From: an uncultured Collinsella sp.
GTDB taxonomy: Bacteria > Actinomycetota > Coriobacteriia > Coriobacteriales > Coriobacteriaceae
DNA length: 64,000 bases
NCBI GenBank assembly: GCA_938005465.1
Contig: CALLNU010000024.1
Coordinates: 1 to 64,000, forward strand
Direction: 5' to 3'
A program made the translations under genes and the position numbers. Each line of letters starts with the position of its first letter. Position 1 is the first letter of the stretch. This document shows positions 9,209 through 21,444 of the stretch, piece by piece. A model generated the notes under the pieces. The model did not search any database and had not been told where the DNA came from. It saw nothing but the letters and a program-made list of their open reading frames with translations.

Positions 9209-10171
9209 CTACTCGTGGATGCGGGTACCGGAGAGGCCGGCCATGGTCTCGGCGGCCTTGTCCAGGGCGCCGATGATGCAGGTGCGGCCCTTGCGGGAAC
9301 GGGCGAACTTGATGGCAGCGCGGACCTTGGGCTCCATGGAACCCTTGCCGAACTGGCCCTCGTCGGCCAGGCGCTCGGCCTCGTCGGCGGTGAGGTCCTC
9401 GAGCTCCTCCTGGTTGGGCTTGCCAAAGTTGATGGCGACATGCTCAACGGCGGTCAGCAGGAACAGAACGTCGGCGTCGCAGTCCTCGGCCAGCAGCTCG
9501 CCGCCTAGGTCCTTGTCGATGACGGCGGGAACGCCCTTGTAGCAGCCCTTGTTCTCGTAGTCGCGGACGACGGGGATGCCGCCGCCACCGCAGGCGATGA
9601 CGATGAACTCGTTGTCGAGCAGGTTGAGGATGGAGTCAGCCTCGACGATCTTCTTGGGATCGGGGGAAGCGACGACGCGACGCCAGCCGCGGCCGGAATC
9701 CTCGACGAAGACCTTGGAGGGATCCTCGGCCATGAACTCCTTGGCCTGCTCCTCGGTGTAGAAGGGGCCGATCGGCTTGGTCGGGTTCTTGAACGCGGGA
9801 TCATCCGGGTCGCACTCGATCTGGGTGACGACGGTGGCGGCGTGCCAACGCTTATAGCGCTTGTGCATCTCGCGGCCGATGCCCTGCTGCAGGTGATAAC
9901 CAATGTAGCCCTGGGACATGGCGCCGCACTCGGGCAGCGGCATCTCGGGGGTGCCGATGGCATCGTGGGCAGCGGCGAAGGCGTTCTGGATCATGCCGAC
10001 CTGCGGGCCGTTGCCGTGGGTGATGATGATCTCGTTGCCCTGCTCGATGAGACCGAGGAGAGCGTGGGCGGTGTTGCTCACGGCCTCAATCTGCTCGACG
10101 GGGTTGTTGCCGAGGGCGTTGCCGCCAAGGGCGACGACAATACGATCGGGCTTGCCAAGAGGCTTAGACAT
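9209..10171 (-). CDS. arcC: Carbamate kinase
   Basis: The 320-residue protein interconverts carbamoyl phosphate plus ADP with carbamate and ATP, the last step of arginine-deiminase or purine-derived carbamoyl phosphate use. Family marks are VALGGNALG near the N-terminus, ITHGNGPQVGM, and the DKDLGGELLA and LTAVEHVAINFG regions of the nucleotide site. Length is typical. ATG 10171 follows AAAGGA. No arginine deiminase or ornithine carbamoyltransferase is next to it, so its carbamoyl phosphate source lies elsewhere. Confidence 0.93.
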   Translation of the reverse strand: MSKPLGKPDRIVVALGGNALGNNPVEQIEAVSNTAHALLGLIEQGNEIIITHGNGPQVGMIQNAFAAAHDAIGTPEMPLPECGAMSQGYIGYHLQQGIGREMHKRYKRWHAATVVTQIECDPDDPAFKNPTKPIGPFYTEEQAKEFMAEDPSKVFVEDSGRGWRRVVASPDPKKIVEADSILNLLDNEFIVIACGGGGIPVVRDYENKGCYKGVPAVIDKDLGGELLAEDCDADVLFLLTAVEHVAINFGKPNQEELEDLTADEAERLADEGQFGKGSMEPKVRAAIKFARSRKGRTCIIGALDKAAETMAGLSGTRIHE

Positions 10172-10691
10172 TGCTGGAATCCTTTCTGTAAAAGGCCTAC
10201 AACCCATTAATAACCCGCGTCCGTGCGATGCGCGAGTTTATTAAGGTTTCTATTCTCTTTATCGCTCATTTTATTCATTTTGAAAATAGCGGAACGGTGA
10301 ACGGTCGTTTTTGTCCGCTCAGCGTACAGAACACCAGCTCAGACATATCTACGCCATTTACGTGCAACTTTATTTAAATGCAGCGAGGATTATGTCGGAT
10401 TATGCAAACTACATCTCTGCTAAACACAAAACGGACAGCGCAATATCTTACTCGCGCTATACGAGATTCTATGCACTTATAAGTCGAGTATGCACCCCTG
10501 CAAAAACAAGGGGCTTTTCATCCAGCATAAGGAATAAAGAAGGGCTCCGAAAAGGCGGCAACAGCCAAGTCCCCCATCCATCCCCAAAGTGGCGCGAGGT
10601 TTCGCGGCAAAGCCACGAAACAGCGAAGGGGACGGAATACCCGACCAACCACATCCGTCATCCGCCCACACAATCCGAGGACGTAGTCGTA
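10172..10691. other. Intergenic region upstream of arcC, AT-rich, no supported gene
   Basis: About 520 bp separate arcC from the convergent-side terminator of the pyruvate oxidoreductase. The part near arcC (10230-10480) is markedly AT-rich and probably holds its promoter and leader. Short frames here have no coding character. Confidence 0.4.
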
Positions 10692-10816
10692 GCAGGATCT
10701 GAGGGCTGACCTTCGCGGACACTCCGCAGGACGAAAGAACCCCCGCCGCACGTAGTGTGCAGCGGGGGTTCTTTCATGTCCGAGGACATCCGCGAAGGTC
10801 AGCCCTCAGATCCTGC
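10692..10816 (-). terminator. Large nested inverted repeat and terminator downstream of por
   Basis: The outer arms 10692-10719 and 10789-10816 are 28 bp and perfectly complementary (GCAGGATCTGAGG...). Inside, 10734-10746 and 10762-10774 form a 13-bp perfect AAAGAACCCCCGC hairpin. The inner stem resembles a rho-independent terminator usable in both directions. The outer arms are unusual. Confidence 0.8.
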
Positions 10817-10826
10817 GGTGGGAGAC

Positions 10827-14366
<3,540 letters not shown>

Positions 14367-14706
14367 ATACCCCTCTCCTCTCATATAGGTATACAGGTCC
14401 CGGCGATCGCCGGGATGTTGGCGTGATGGGATTTACGCTGTTGCTTCCAATCATCTGGCAGGCAGGCTCAGCAGCAGGTACGTGGCGTGGAGAGAAGACA
14501 TGCCGAGGCGAGGGCCAGCTGATGCGCCCCACAGACCCGACCGCCCGTCTTGCACATGACCGAGCGCCGCAAAGGCCGCATGCCGGATGCTCCCGGGCAC
14601 GCCCCGGCGATGGGAAGCGCCCGCAACGGAAATCCGCATGCGGGTTTATTGTACCCCGCCGTCAAGTGTAATTTCGGCAAATATAGGCGGGCGGTAAAGG
14701 TTTACC
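14367..14706. other. Intergenic region upstream of por, no supported gene
   Basis: The stretch probably carries the por promoter and leader. No start, RNA fold or conserved peptide convinced me. Confidence 0.35.
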
Positions 14707-15240
14707 TCGGGTGACCGCCAAAGGCCAGAATGGTCCCTCCATCCCCGGACGACTGGCTCTGACGCGCCAAGGAGTGCCCCCAAGTACCGGCAGGAAAGGA
14801 ACGTCCCTAACTGCCGGCTAGAGGGCGCCGAGCAGGATGGCGTAGGTGGTGGATTCGCCGAGTTTGAGCTCGTCGCCGGGGTTGAGCTGGGCGGAGCGGC
14901 CGGGCTCTACTTGAATACACACACTCGTGGCCCCGTTTACCACCACGGTGCCGTTAGTGGACGACAGGTCCTCGACAAACCATGCGCCAGACTCGTCGCA
15001 CCAGATATGGGCATGGCGGGCCGAGACGTCGTCGGTGATGCCGCCCTCCCCCGTTGCCAGCGCGCCGATCTCAACGCCTTCCTCACTCGGCTGAATCCAG
15101 CGCGGGACGCTCACCACGTAGCCGTTTTGCACGCACAGCAGTCCCAGCGGATGCGCCGGCGCGACCTCGTGCTCGCCCGCGACCGAAGATGTGCTCAGCG
15201 AGCGCGGCGTCGACGTGTCGCCGCCACGGGTCGCATGAGC
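14707..15240 (-). repeat. Copy A of ~535-bp direct repeat (FHA gene 3' end plus downstream DNA)
   Basis: This interval is homologous to 21445-21985 in the same orientation, by eye about 85% identical. Both copies include about 100 bp after the stop with a CCGGCAG...CTGCCGG hairpin. The copies bracket the radical SAM/ABC exporter island. Confidence 0.8.
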
Positions 15241-15291
15241 GCGGCGGCTCGCCCGACCTGGAACTAAGGCGGGCGTGAGAGCAAACGGCAT
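14818..15291 (-). pseudogene. Truncated FHA-domain gene (C-terminal part only)
   Basis: The frame encodes about 157 residues. From AHATRGGDTSTPRSL onward it aligns with the last ~150 residues of the full FHA protein at 21554-22492, including the phosphothreonine-binding core (SARHAHIW, EDLSSTNGTVVVNG). The first ~17 residues and everything upstream have no counterpart, so the N-terminal ~160 residues are missing. It is best read as a relic, although an FHA domain could still be made if a start is used. Confidence 0.7.
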
Positions 15292-15807
15292 AGGGAACGA
15301 ATCTTGCGGATGTACTCCTCGACGTCAGGCAGGTAAGCCCCACGAAGTCACCGGGGAGGCCCAAGCGGCCCGGCACCACTTCCAGATTCTGACCAGGGCG
15401 AGTCGTTCGCCGGTGGCTGAAGGCTCGCTCCCACCCAAAAGGGGAGATTCGCGTTGTTCCCCAATCGCTCTCGCATCTTTCATTTTGCTCGAGGTGGGCT
15501 ATAAAAACTTTCCTGGTGAAAGGCGGCGATTGGTTTCCTTTCTTTCTAGAGGAGCGCGCCTGTAATCTGTTTTCATCCTAAATCAAGTTAAGATCGGACC
15601 TTCCAGAGGCAAGTCGACTCAAACTGCAAGGCTCCATGTTGGAATAAAGAGCGCTGTCGAAGTGCCAACAACACAAAGCTTGCCAGTCTCAAATAGAACC
15701 TTTTGGGAGTCCGATTGGGCCGCACACCGAATCCCCGCTGGTGGTTTTTTATAGCTGCGCAACAATAAACAAGGTTAGTGCCAGTCCAGCATGAAATTGA
15801 GGAACGT
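15292..15807. other. Leader region of the radical SAM operon
   Basis: About 515 bp in which GC falls from left to right. No conserved coding frame is apparent. The operon promoter should be in the right half (15600-15780), which is AT-rich; I cannot define it precisely. Confidence 0.35.
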
Positions 15808-17166
15808 ATGCATTTTTTCTCAGTAAGTGATCGTCGTTACTGCTTCGATGAGGTCACTCGCAATTGCTTTCAGGTTGACCAAGCATCAGAAGATGCGCTT
15901 CGCATATTTGAAGCATCGGGAAGAACGGTCAACTCGAAGTTGCTAACAAAGTCACTTGCTGCGAAAGGCTACGACCAAACGACCATAGCAGAACTTGAAG
16001 ACGACATTGATGAGTATCAACGATTGTCTGAGCGGACTTTCTTAACAAAAGACACGCCTCGAAAACTTAGATCCATCGAACTCCACGTTTCACATGCATG
16101 CAACCTTGGTTGTAGTTACTGTTTTGCCGGTAAAGGAGATTATGGAACGTCTCCTCTGCTGATGACAGACGAGATAGCCTTCAAGGCGGTCGACTACCTC
16201 GTCGCAAGTTCATCGGAAAACGAAACGCTTGCGATCGTCTTTTTTGGTGGGGAACCCATGATTAACGAGCCGCTGATATGGAAAACGGTCGACTATTCAA
16301 AAAGAATATACCCCAATAGAAACTTTACCTATTCTATTACGACCAACGGAACGCTTTTGAATGACACTGCTGTGAATTCTTTCAAGGAGCACGGGTTTTC
16401 TGTTCTGATTAGTCTCGATGGTACAGGATGCAAGCACGATGCATCGCGCCCGTACAAGACGGGAGGCGGCTCTTTCTCCGATATCGACAAAAACGTTCGT
16501 CGTTTTTCCGAGTCGTTCCCCTTCGGCGCAAGAGCGACCTTAACAAATAATAACTGTAACCTTGTTGAAGACTATCTTCAGTTTAAAGAGATGGGCTTCA
16601 GAAGGATTTACTTCTCGCCCGTGAGCTCATTCGATGAGAATATCAAACTCGACGAACACTCATTAAACAAAATCAGGGCGGGCCTAATAGATTTGGCGGA
16701 TCAATATCTCAAACAGATTGATCAAGGGGAAAAGCCCTTGTTTAGAACATTGAAAACTGCAGTTGATTTGATTATGAGCAACAGGATCGCCTTTGTCGGA
16801 TGCGGGGCTGGCAGGCGTTTTATTTCCGTGACTCCCGAAGGGGACGTATACCCCTGTCACAGGTTTGTCGGGATGATGCGATTCAAAATGGGCAACATCG
16901 TCACCGGAATTGACGAAACTAGGTATATTGAAAACTGGAGTCAGGGTGTCGAAAAAAGAATTGACTGTACGGACTGTTGGGCTCGGTCTTTCTGTGGTGG
17001 GGGCTGTAGCTGGGAGGCTGCAGACGAGCACGGCTACTTGCCCAAGAGTCTACACCCTGCATCATGTGAATATAGAAAGATGTGCTACGAGATGGCTTTT
17101 GACCTTATTTCCCGCCACTCATCTTCGCAGGAGAAAAATCAACGAGAAGCTACTGTATCGGAATAA
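15808..17166 (+). CDS. Radical SAM/SPASM peptide maturase
   Basis: The enzyme is about 452 residues from ATG 15808 (MHFFSVSDRRYCFDE), preceded by GAGGA; a GTG at 15778 would add ten residues. Residues ~1-85 form an N-terminal region like the peptide-binding part of SPASM maturases. The radical SAM core has Cx3Cx2C (C98, C102, C105: CNLGCSYC) and GGEP. After about residue 330 a Cys-rich SPASM domain (CGAGRRF, YPCHRF, CTDCWARSFCGGGC) would bind two auxiliary Fe-S clusters. Such enzymes form thioether or C-C links in ribosomal peptides. Two Cys-rich precursors follow directly, so these are the likely substrates. GC is lower than in neighbours, consistent with transfer. Confidence 0.93.
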   Translation: MHFFSVSDRRYCFDEVTRNCFQVDQASEDALRIFEASGRTVNSKLLTKSLAAKGYDQTTIAELEDDIDEYQRLSERTFLTKDTPRKLRSIELHVSHACNLGCSYCFAGKGDYGTSPLLMTDEIAFKAVDYLVASSSENETLAIVFFGGEPMINEPLIWKTVDYSKRIYPNRNFTYSITTNGTLLNDTAVNSFKEHGFSVLISLDGTGCKHDASRPYKTGGGSFSDIDKNVRRFSESFPFGARATLTNNNCNLVEDYLQFKEMGFRRIYFSPVSSFDENIKLDEHSLNKIRAGLIDLADQYLKQIDQGEKPLFRTLKTAVDLIMSNRIAFVGCGAGRRFISVTPEGDVYPCHRFVGMMRFKMGNIVTGIDETRYIENWSQGVEKRIDCTDCWARSFCGGGCSWEAADEHGYLPKSLHPASCEYRKMCYEMAFDLISRHSSSQEKNQREATVSE

Positions 17167-17335
17167 GCGGTTCAGCGCATTGCTGTCACCATTGTGGAGG
17201 TGTTCGTTCTTCTGATTACCGTCTGCGAAGCTTATTGCTACGTTCGCCGAAACCATTCTAGAAATATGGTGAACTAGACATCTTGGTTTGTTATACACAA
17301 TATTGAGGTTTTTCTGCACTCAAAGGGAGGTAGTC

Positions 17336-17539
17336 GTGAAGCATATTCATCCGATTAATCCAGGAAGTGGCGACGAGGCAGGCGTGAAGCCGATGTCTTT
17401 TGACTGCCTCTTGGGCATTACTGACATCTGTACTGTTTATGATAAAGCAGATGGCTGTGGTGCATACGATTACTGCGACTATGACATGGATGGCGGCAGC
17501 ATCTGCGTTGTAGATCACTGTGGCATTGATCAAACGTAG
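17336..17539 (+). CDS. Six-cysteine RiPP precursor peptide 1
   Basis: A 67-residue peptide starts at GTG 17336 with AGGGAGG five bases upstream. The leader has KHIHPINPGSG; the core has Cys at 24, 32, 41, 47, 57 and 62 and many Asp. Each Cys is followed by Asp: 24/30, 32/36, 41/45, 47/50, 57/60, 62/65. This resembles CX2-5D donor/acceptor spacing in ranthipeptides such as freyrasin, where a radical SAM enzyme links Cys sulfur to an Asp side-chain carbon. It lies 169 bp after the maturase and 30 bp before a related peptide gene. Product chemistry and activity are inference. Confidence 0.8.
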   Translation: MKHIHPINPGSGDEAGVKPMSFDCLLGITDICTVYDKADGCGAYDYCDYDMDGGSICVVDHCGIDQT

Positions 17540-17569
17540 TCTCTAATTGGATTAAGGTGAGGAGCTGTT

Positions 17570-17749
17570 ATGAAGCATATCCATCCTATTGGTTCAAATG
17601 AACATCCTCCCGTTGAGCCTTGTTGTCTTGGAGTTGATATATGCAATTTTTACGACATCGCCGAGTGCCCTGTTGCGGATTGGTGCTATGTCGATAAAGA
17701 ATCAAGCTGTGTTTTGCCAGCAGATTGGTGCGATCCAGTTGACGAGTAG
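17570..17749 (+). CDS. Six/seven-cysteine RiPP precursor peptide 2
   Basis: A 59-residue peptide starts at ATG 17570 with AGGAG five bases upstream. It shares the leader start KHIHPI with precursor 1 and the core order C-L-G-(V/I)-x-D-I-C-x-x-Y-D-x-A. Cys residues are at 18, 19, 25, 33, 39, 47 and 54. Six are followed by Asp (19/23, 25/29, 33/37, 39/42, 47/52, 54/58). It is a paralogue of precursor 1 with a conserved pattern but few identical residues between cysteines, as expected for diversified RiPP cores. Too short for many gene finders. Confidence 0.8.
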   Translation: MKHIHPIGSNEHPPVEPCCLGVDICNFYDIAECPVADWCYVDKESSCVLPADWCDPVDE

Positions 17750-17827
17750 TTTTGTGGCTAGGAACTATTTGGTCCAATTCAGAATAAGATGGGACCAAAT
17801 ACCAAAATCTCGTGTCTGGGAGGAGTT

Positions 17828-17935
17828 ATGCCATTATTGCAAGGTCTCGTTGGATTAGCCTTTATACTTGCGTTATATCTGGCACCTTTTTTAATTCTAT
17901 TCTTCATTATCCGACACTTTCTTCGGAGAAAATAG
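17828..17935 (+). CDS. 35-residue single-pass membrane peptide of the RiPP operon
   Basis: ATG 17828 follows GGGAGGAG closely. The 35-residue product is almost entirely one hydrophobic helix (residues ~5-29, GLVGLAFILALYLAP and on) with a basic end (RHFLRRK), so it should insert with its C-terminus inside. It lies 79 bp after precursor 2 and just before the operon terminator. Possible roles are immunity, export help or anchoring the maturase; none can be shown. Chance occurrence is possible, but the ribosome site and composition argue for a gene. Confidence 0.6.
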   Translation: MPLLQGLVGLAFILALYLAPFLILFFIIRHFLRRK

Positions 17936-18000
17936 GAGTGTCACGCAAACATTAGCGTAGCTTTCTTCCAATATGAGCCGAGCATTGGCAAGTGGAATAA

Positions 18001-18050
18001 GAAGCCCGACCGTTCGCCACATGAAAGTGATCGGACGGGCTTCTCTATTT
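18001..18050 (+). terminator. Terminator of RiPP operon
   Basis: GAAGCCCGACCG pairs with CGGACGGGCTTC (one mismatch) across a 19-base loop and is followed by TCTATTT. It marks the 3' end of the maturase-precursor transcript. Confidence 0.75.
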
Positions 18051-18138
18051 AACCCGGGCCGCCACCCATAGCGGCTTTCCAAGCGTATTCTCAGTGCAAA
18101 GCAATCGTCAGTTTAATCCTATGCGCTGATACCGCATT

Positions 18139-18264
18139 TCATTTGTTCGGCTCGAATTCTACGGCCTGGCAACCCTCGCACTCTCCGGCAAATGGATTGA
18201 ACGCGAAGGCAGAGATGATGTGTGCGTGGACATCGAGGCTGCTGTAGGCAACATACTGGGACAT
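18139..18264 (-). pseudogene. Fragment resembling N-terminus of IS110-family transposase
   Basis: The 41-codon frame begins MSQYVAYSSLDVHAHIISA and contains FNPFAGE, resembling the start of IS110-type DEDD transposases (Y-x-G-L-D-x-H ... F-D/N-P-x-T-G-E). It stops after 41 residues and nothing after it matches. It is likely a scrap of an insertion sequence that took part in shaping this island. Identification from a short stretch is tentative. Confidence 0.35.
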
Positions 18265-18635
18265 GGACCCCCGCTGCGCGTGGTATGCGGCCCGGCATAT
18301 TCATTGCCGTCCAACCCCGTGTAGTTGCAGCAAAGGGTGGAACCTCAATGCTCAGCTCATGTTGTCCGTGGGACACGAGAATCGTAAGTACACTTTGGTG
18401 CGATTCTCACGCTGATACTGAGCCACCTGGAATAAGATACGTCGCGACAACACTTCGCTTCACCTCTGTCTCGACAAGATGACGTAGACTAAAGTTTCCT
18501 TTAGTAAGAGAACGAGAACTATATCTGAAAGCGTTGCGATGGCGTGAAGGCACCGAGTCCGAACCGCCTGAATGCTACGTGCATCTGCATCGCCTTTTTG
18601 TTATCTCTGCCAGTTGGGTAGCACTACACTTGTCA
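18265..18635. other. Intergenic decay zone between RiPP operon and exporter
   Basis: No intact gene is seen. The region contains a small ACTAAA/TTTAGT hairpin near 18490-18508, and the minus-strand side directly follows the exporter stop. Mixed composition suggests rearranged remnants. Confidence 0.35.
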
Positions 18636-20288
18636 TCATTTACCCTGGTACATGCTGCCTAAATCCACTACCCCTTCTACCGCGCCGACCATCTCGTCAT
18701 CGTGAGAGACAACGATGATCAGCTGGCTTTGCTTGTTGCGCTTAACATAGGCCGCAAGCTCGGCGCGGCTTACAGCGTCTAACCCAGTCGTGGGCTCGTC
18801 GAGTACCAAAACTGACGACTTGCGTGAAATCGCCGACCATAAGTACACTCGGCGCAGCTCACCGCCCGAAAGCGCGGAGCAACGTTTCCCGAGCAACTCC
18901 TTCACGCTGTTTTCCAGCGAAAGTAGGCCATCTACACCCCGGTGATAGGAAGAAAAGGGCGTGTCGAAATACTCTAACAGCTCTTTCACCGTTTCGTCCG
19001 GCGCGAAGCACGACTGTGGGCAGCACGATATCTCTCTCGCACGTATGTAATCCAAGTCGCATTCTTCGATTGGCACGCCGTTGTATTTTACTTTGCCTTT
19101 CGATGAGTATAGCCCGAGCATCAAGTAAAGAAGTGACGTCTTGCCTCTTCCGTTTTCCCCAACTATGCAATATGTACCAGGACCGGAAAACTTGAAAGAA
19201 AACCCGCCGAGGACCTCTCGGACAGATCCGTCTGGAAGGGCAACCGAGAATTCCAAATCAGATACCGAAATGTCATTTATTTCATCGAGTTTAGCTAAAT
19301 CGGTCCGATTCCACCCCGATCTCTCCTTTTCTCTCGTCGCGATAGCCGTCCTATCCCATGATGCTTTGGCATCTTGATAGGATTTGAACAATGACATCAT
19401 ACTTTTCAAAGTCTTAAAGAGAACCGCGAAGTATGTACCGATGATAGTGTACTCGCCTATTGACATAGTTCCGTTAATGATTCGTACTCCGGAAACAACA
19501 AGTATCACCGCTTGAAACAACGCTGCGAAAAGACCATCGAGCGATGTCAGAGAATATGATAGCTTTCCGGAGCGCAAAACTTTGGGAAAATAGCTCTTAA
19601 ACCCAGCGTCGAGCGCTTGTTCGCTCTTGCCGTACGAAGATGTCAGTTGAATGTTGAGAATCTGATTAAGCTGCGATGCAATTGCGGCGTAAAAGGCGCT
19701 GTCCGCCTCTTTCTTCTCATACGTGACCCTATACAAAAGTTTCCTCAACCCAGTAATTACACAGAAATACACGATGAGGAGAATGATGGAAAACACCGCG
19801 AGAGTTGAATCAATTGACCATATGATAAGCAATACGATGGGAATGGCTACAATGGACAGCGGCGCACTGATAAAATTCGCCAAAACGAAGGATGAGACCA
19901 CGCTGGAGTCGGAAATAATCCGTTGCGTTGTATAGGCTGGATCGATGGTCCGACTCACCAAGTAATCGTCTCTTTCAAAACGCAAGACGGCCTCCCTGAG
20001 AAGATCAAAGGAAAGTCTCGTGGTTATGCGAATGGAAAGTGTTCCTGCAAAATAAGTAAAGAGGGTGGAGAAAACTCCTATTGACGCAACCAGGAGCGCG
20101 AAGAGTACGGCGTCTCTTTCGCTGCGGTTACCGAGAAGAAAATCTAAGAATTTCCCGTTCACGTATGGCATGGCATAGGAGAGAGCGGTTCCAATCACCG
20201 TGATAGCAATGAAGACGAAAGCCCCTTTTGCTCTGATGAACCTCGAGAGAACGCATCGAATCAAGGAAGGCCCCAATCTACCCGCCAC
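18636..20288 (-). CDS. ABC exporter, fused membrane and ATPase domains
   Basis: The 550-residue protein has a six-helix transmembrane domain (about 20-300) and a C-terminal ATPase with Walker A GENGRGKTS, a Q-loop region CPQSCF, the LSGGE signature and Walker B VLVLDEP followed by the switch His in VVSHDDE. This is the half-transporter layout of peptide and lipid exporters and would work as a dimer. There is no N-terminal C39 peptidase, so leader cleavage, if any, needs another enzyme. It is transcribed toward the RiPP operon. Export or immunity for the peptides is inferred from proximity. The GTG start at 20288 has no clear ribosome site. Confidence 0.88.
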   Translation of the reverse strand: MAGRLGPSLIRCVLSRFIRAKGAFVFIAITVIGTALSYAMPYVNGKFLDFLLGNRSERDAVLFALLVASIGVFSTLFTYFAGTLSIRITTRLSFDLLREAVLRFERDDYLVSRTIDPAYTTQRIISDSSVVSSFVLANFISAPLSIVAIPIVLLIIWSIDSTLAVFSIILLIVYFCVITGLRKLLYRVTYEKKEADSAFYAAIASQLNQILNIQLTSSYGKSEQALDAGFKSYFPKVLRSGKLSYSLTSLDGLFAALFQAVILVVSGVRIINGTMSIGEYTIIGTYFAVLFKTLKSMMSLFKSYQDAKASWDRTAIATREKERSGWNRTDLAKLDEINDISVSDLEFSVALPDGSVREVLGGFSFKFSGPGTYCIVGENGRGKTSLLYLMLGLYSSKGKVKYNGVPIEECDLDYIRAREISCCPQSCFAPDETVKELLEYFDTPFSSYHRGVDGLLSLENSVKELLGKRCSALSGGELRRVYLWSAISRKSSVLVLDEPTTGLDAVSRAELAAYVKRNKQSQLIIVVSHDDEMVGAVEGVVDLGSMYQGK

Positions 20289-20434
20289 AAAACATCAATC
20301 ACTGATACCTTACACCTCAACACAACAGGAGCGAAGATTTGCCAATGAGACTGCTTTAAGATTGCCTTGGGCCAATACGATCTCAAGCTCTTCCTACAAG
20401 AGAGTCGGAATCGGACATCTCCTCCGACGAACCT

Positions 20435-20478
20435 GGCAATCGGGCGGTTGAAATATCTTTTTCAACCGCCCGATTGCC
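20435..20478. terminator. Perfect 19-bp inverted repeat
   Basis: GGCAATCGGGCGGTTGAAA (20435-20453) and its exact complement (20460-20478) flank a six-base loop, with A and T tracts at the stem base. It would end minus-strand transcription from the methyltransferase remnant before the exporter gene. Confidence 0.75.
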
Positions 20479-20603
20479 ACAATAGATTTGAGCATCCGCC
20501 CACAAACGTCCGCGTTTTATACCCATCAAATCCTTTGCCTTTTGTCGTCTAGACTAGAAAAATCGCTCGAAATAACGCAACCGGCCTGCTCGCTTGAAGA
20601 AAC

Positions 20604-21240
20604 CTAAGCCCGTAACGTAGATGTGCAAACTTCCGAAACGCCTTGCGCGGCATAGTGCGTATAAACTTCGTCAACCGCCTCAGAAATATCTGAGTATCGC
20701 GCCGGGTCAAAAGCATACGATGTCGCAGCTATACCCTGCACCCATTCGGAACGCGGATTAATTGAATAGCCACACAGCATCATCATACATGCATCTAGAC
20801 CTGATTTCCCAAGTATCCGACGTATTGATGAGAGCATCGCGGGTCGCCCCTGCACCATCGTCGTCACCCCTATTAGCAGTATTTACCGTTTTTCTCTAAA
20901 TGCGTATCGCCACCCTTAAGAATACGAAGTGTTTTATCCAGACCCGATTGTCCTCCATCTCAAACGAAGGGATAAGGAATCTCATCCGGAATCGGCAGTA
21001 ACGGAGGATTCACAACGACAAGCGAAAAACATGAGTCATCTCTCAGAGGGGAGTAAAGGCTCCCCTCAAGCACCCTAGTTTCGTCATCCAAAGAGTTGAT
21101 GGCAGTGTTTTTCTTACAAAGGTCGACAACAAAAGGGTTGATTTCTACAGATGTTACATCCATGCCACAGTTGGTAAGTATCAGGCCCTGTATTCTGGGG
21201 CCAGAACACAAATCGAGAGCCTTCCGTGCGCTCTGCGGTG
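20604..21240 (-). pseudogene. Decayed class I SAM-dependent methyltransferase
   Basis: Minus-strand frames together spell a methyltransferase. The first contains ALDLCSGPRIQGL (SAM-binding motif I), VTSVEINP (motif II) and VVVNPPLLPIP (the NPPL/Y motif of PrmC-like enzymes). After PYPFV a TGA stands where related proteins have Gly (GDGG follows in frame). More stops come about 30 codons later, and a different frame (20604-20867) carries the C-terminal part. At least one nonsense and one frame change mean it is inactive. It may once have served the adjacent island. Confidence 0.65.
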
Positions 21241-21444
21241 TAAGGCGCCAATCTCAGCAAATCTGTCCCACAATACTGCGCTGAAGAACAAGACGGAACC
21301 CCTGAGCCAAACTCCCCTATACCTTATTAAGGCTAAGACAGGCAAGTTCACGCACCCGGCATATTCCAGAATAACATCCTATTGTTTTAGATGCTCTACA
21401 AGCATGAACAGCCGCGAATCGGAAAGATCTTCTAGTTTCGCCCC

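Noticed and set aside
10311..10709. 132-codon frame upstream of the por terminator
   Set aside because: No ribosome site and no coherent protein character. Half of it lies in AT-rich leader DNA and the rest in repeat DNA.
18119..18376. 85-codon minus-strand Cys-containing frame as a third precursor peptide
   Set aside because: No KHIHPI leader and no ribosome site, and the overlapping alternative frame reads as an IS110-like transposase start.
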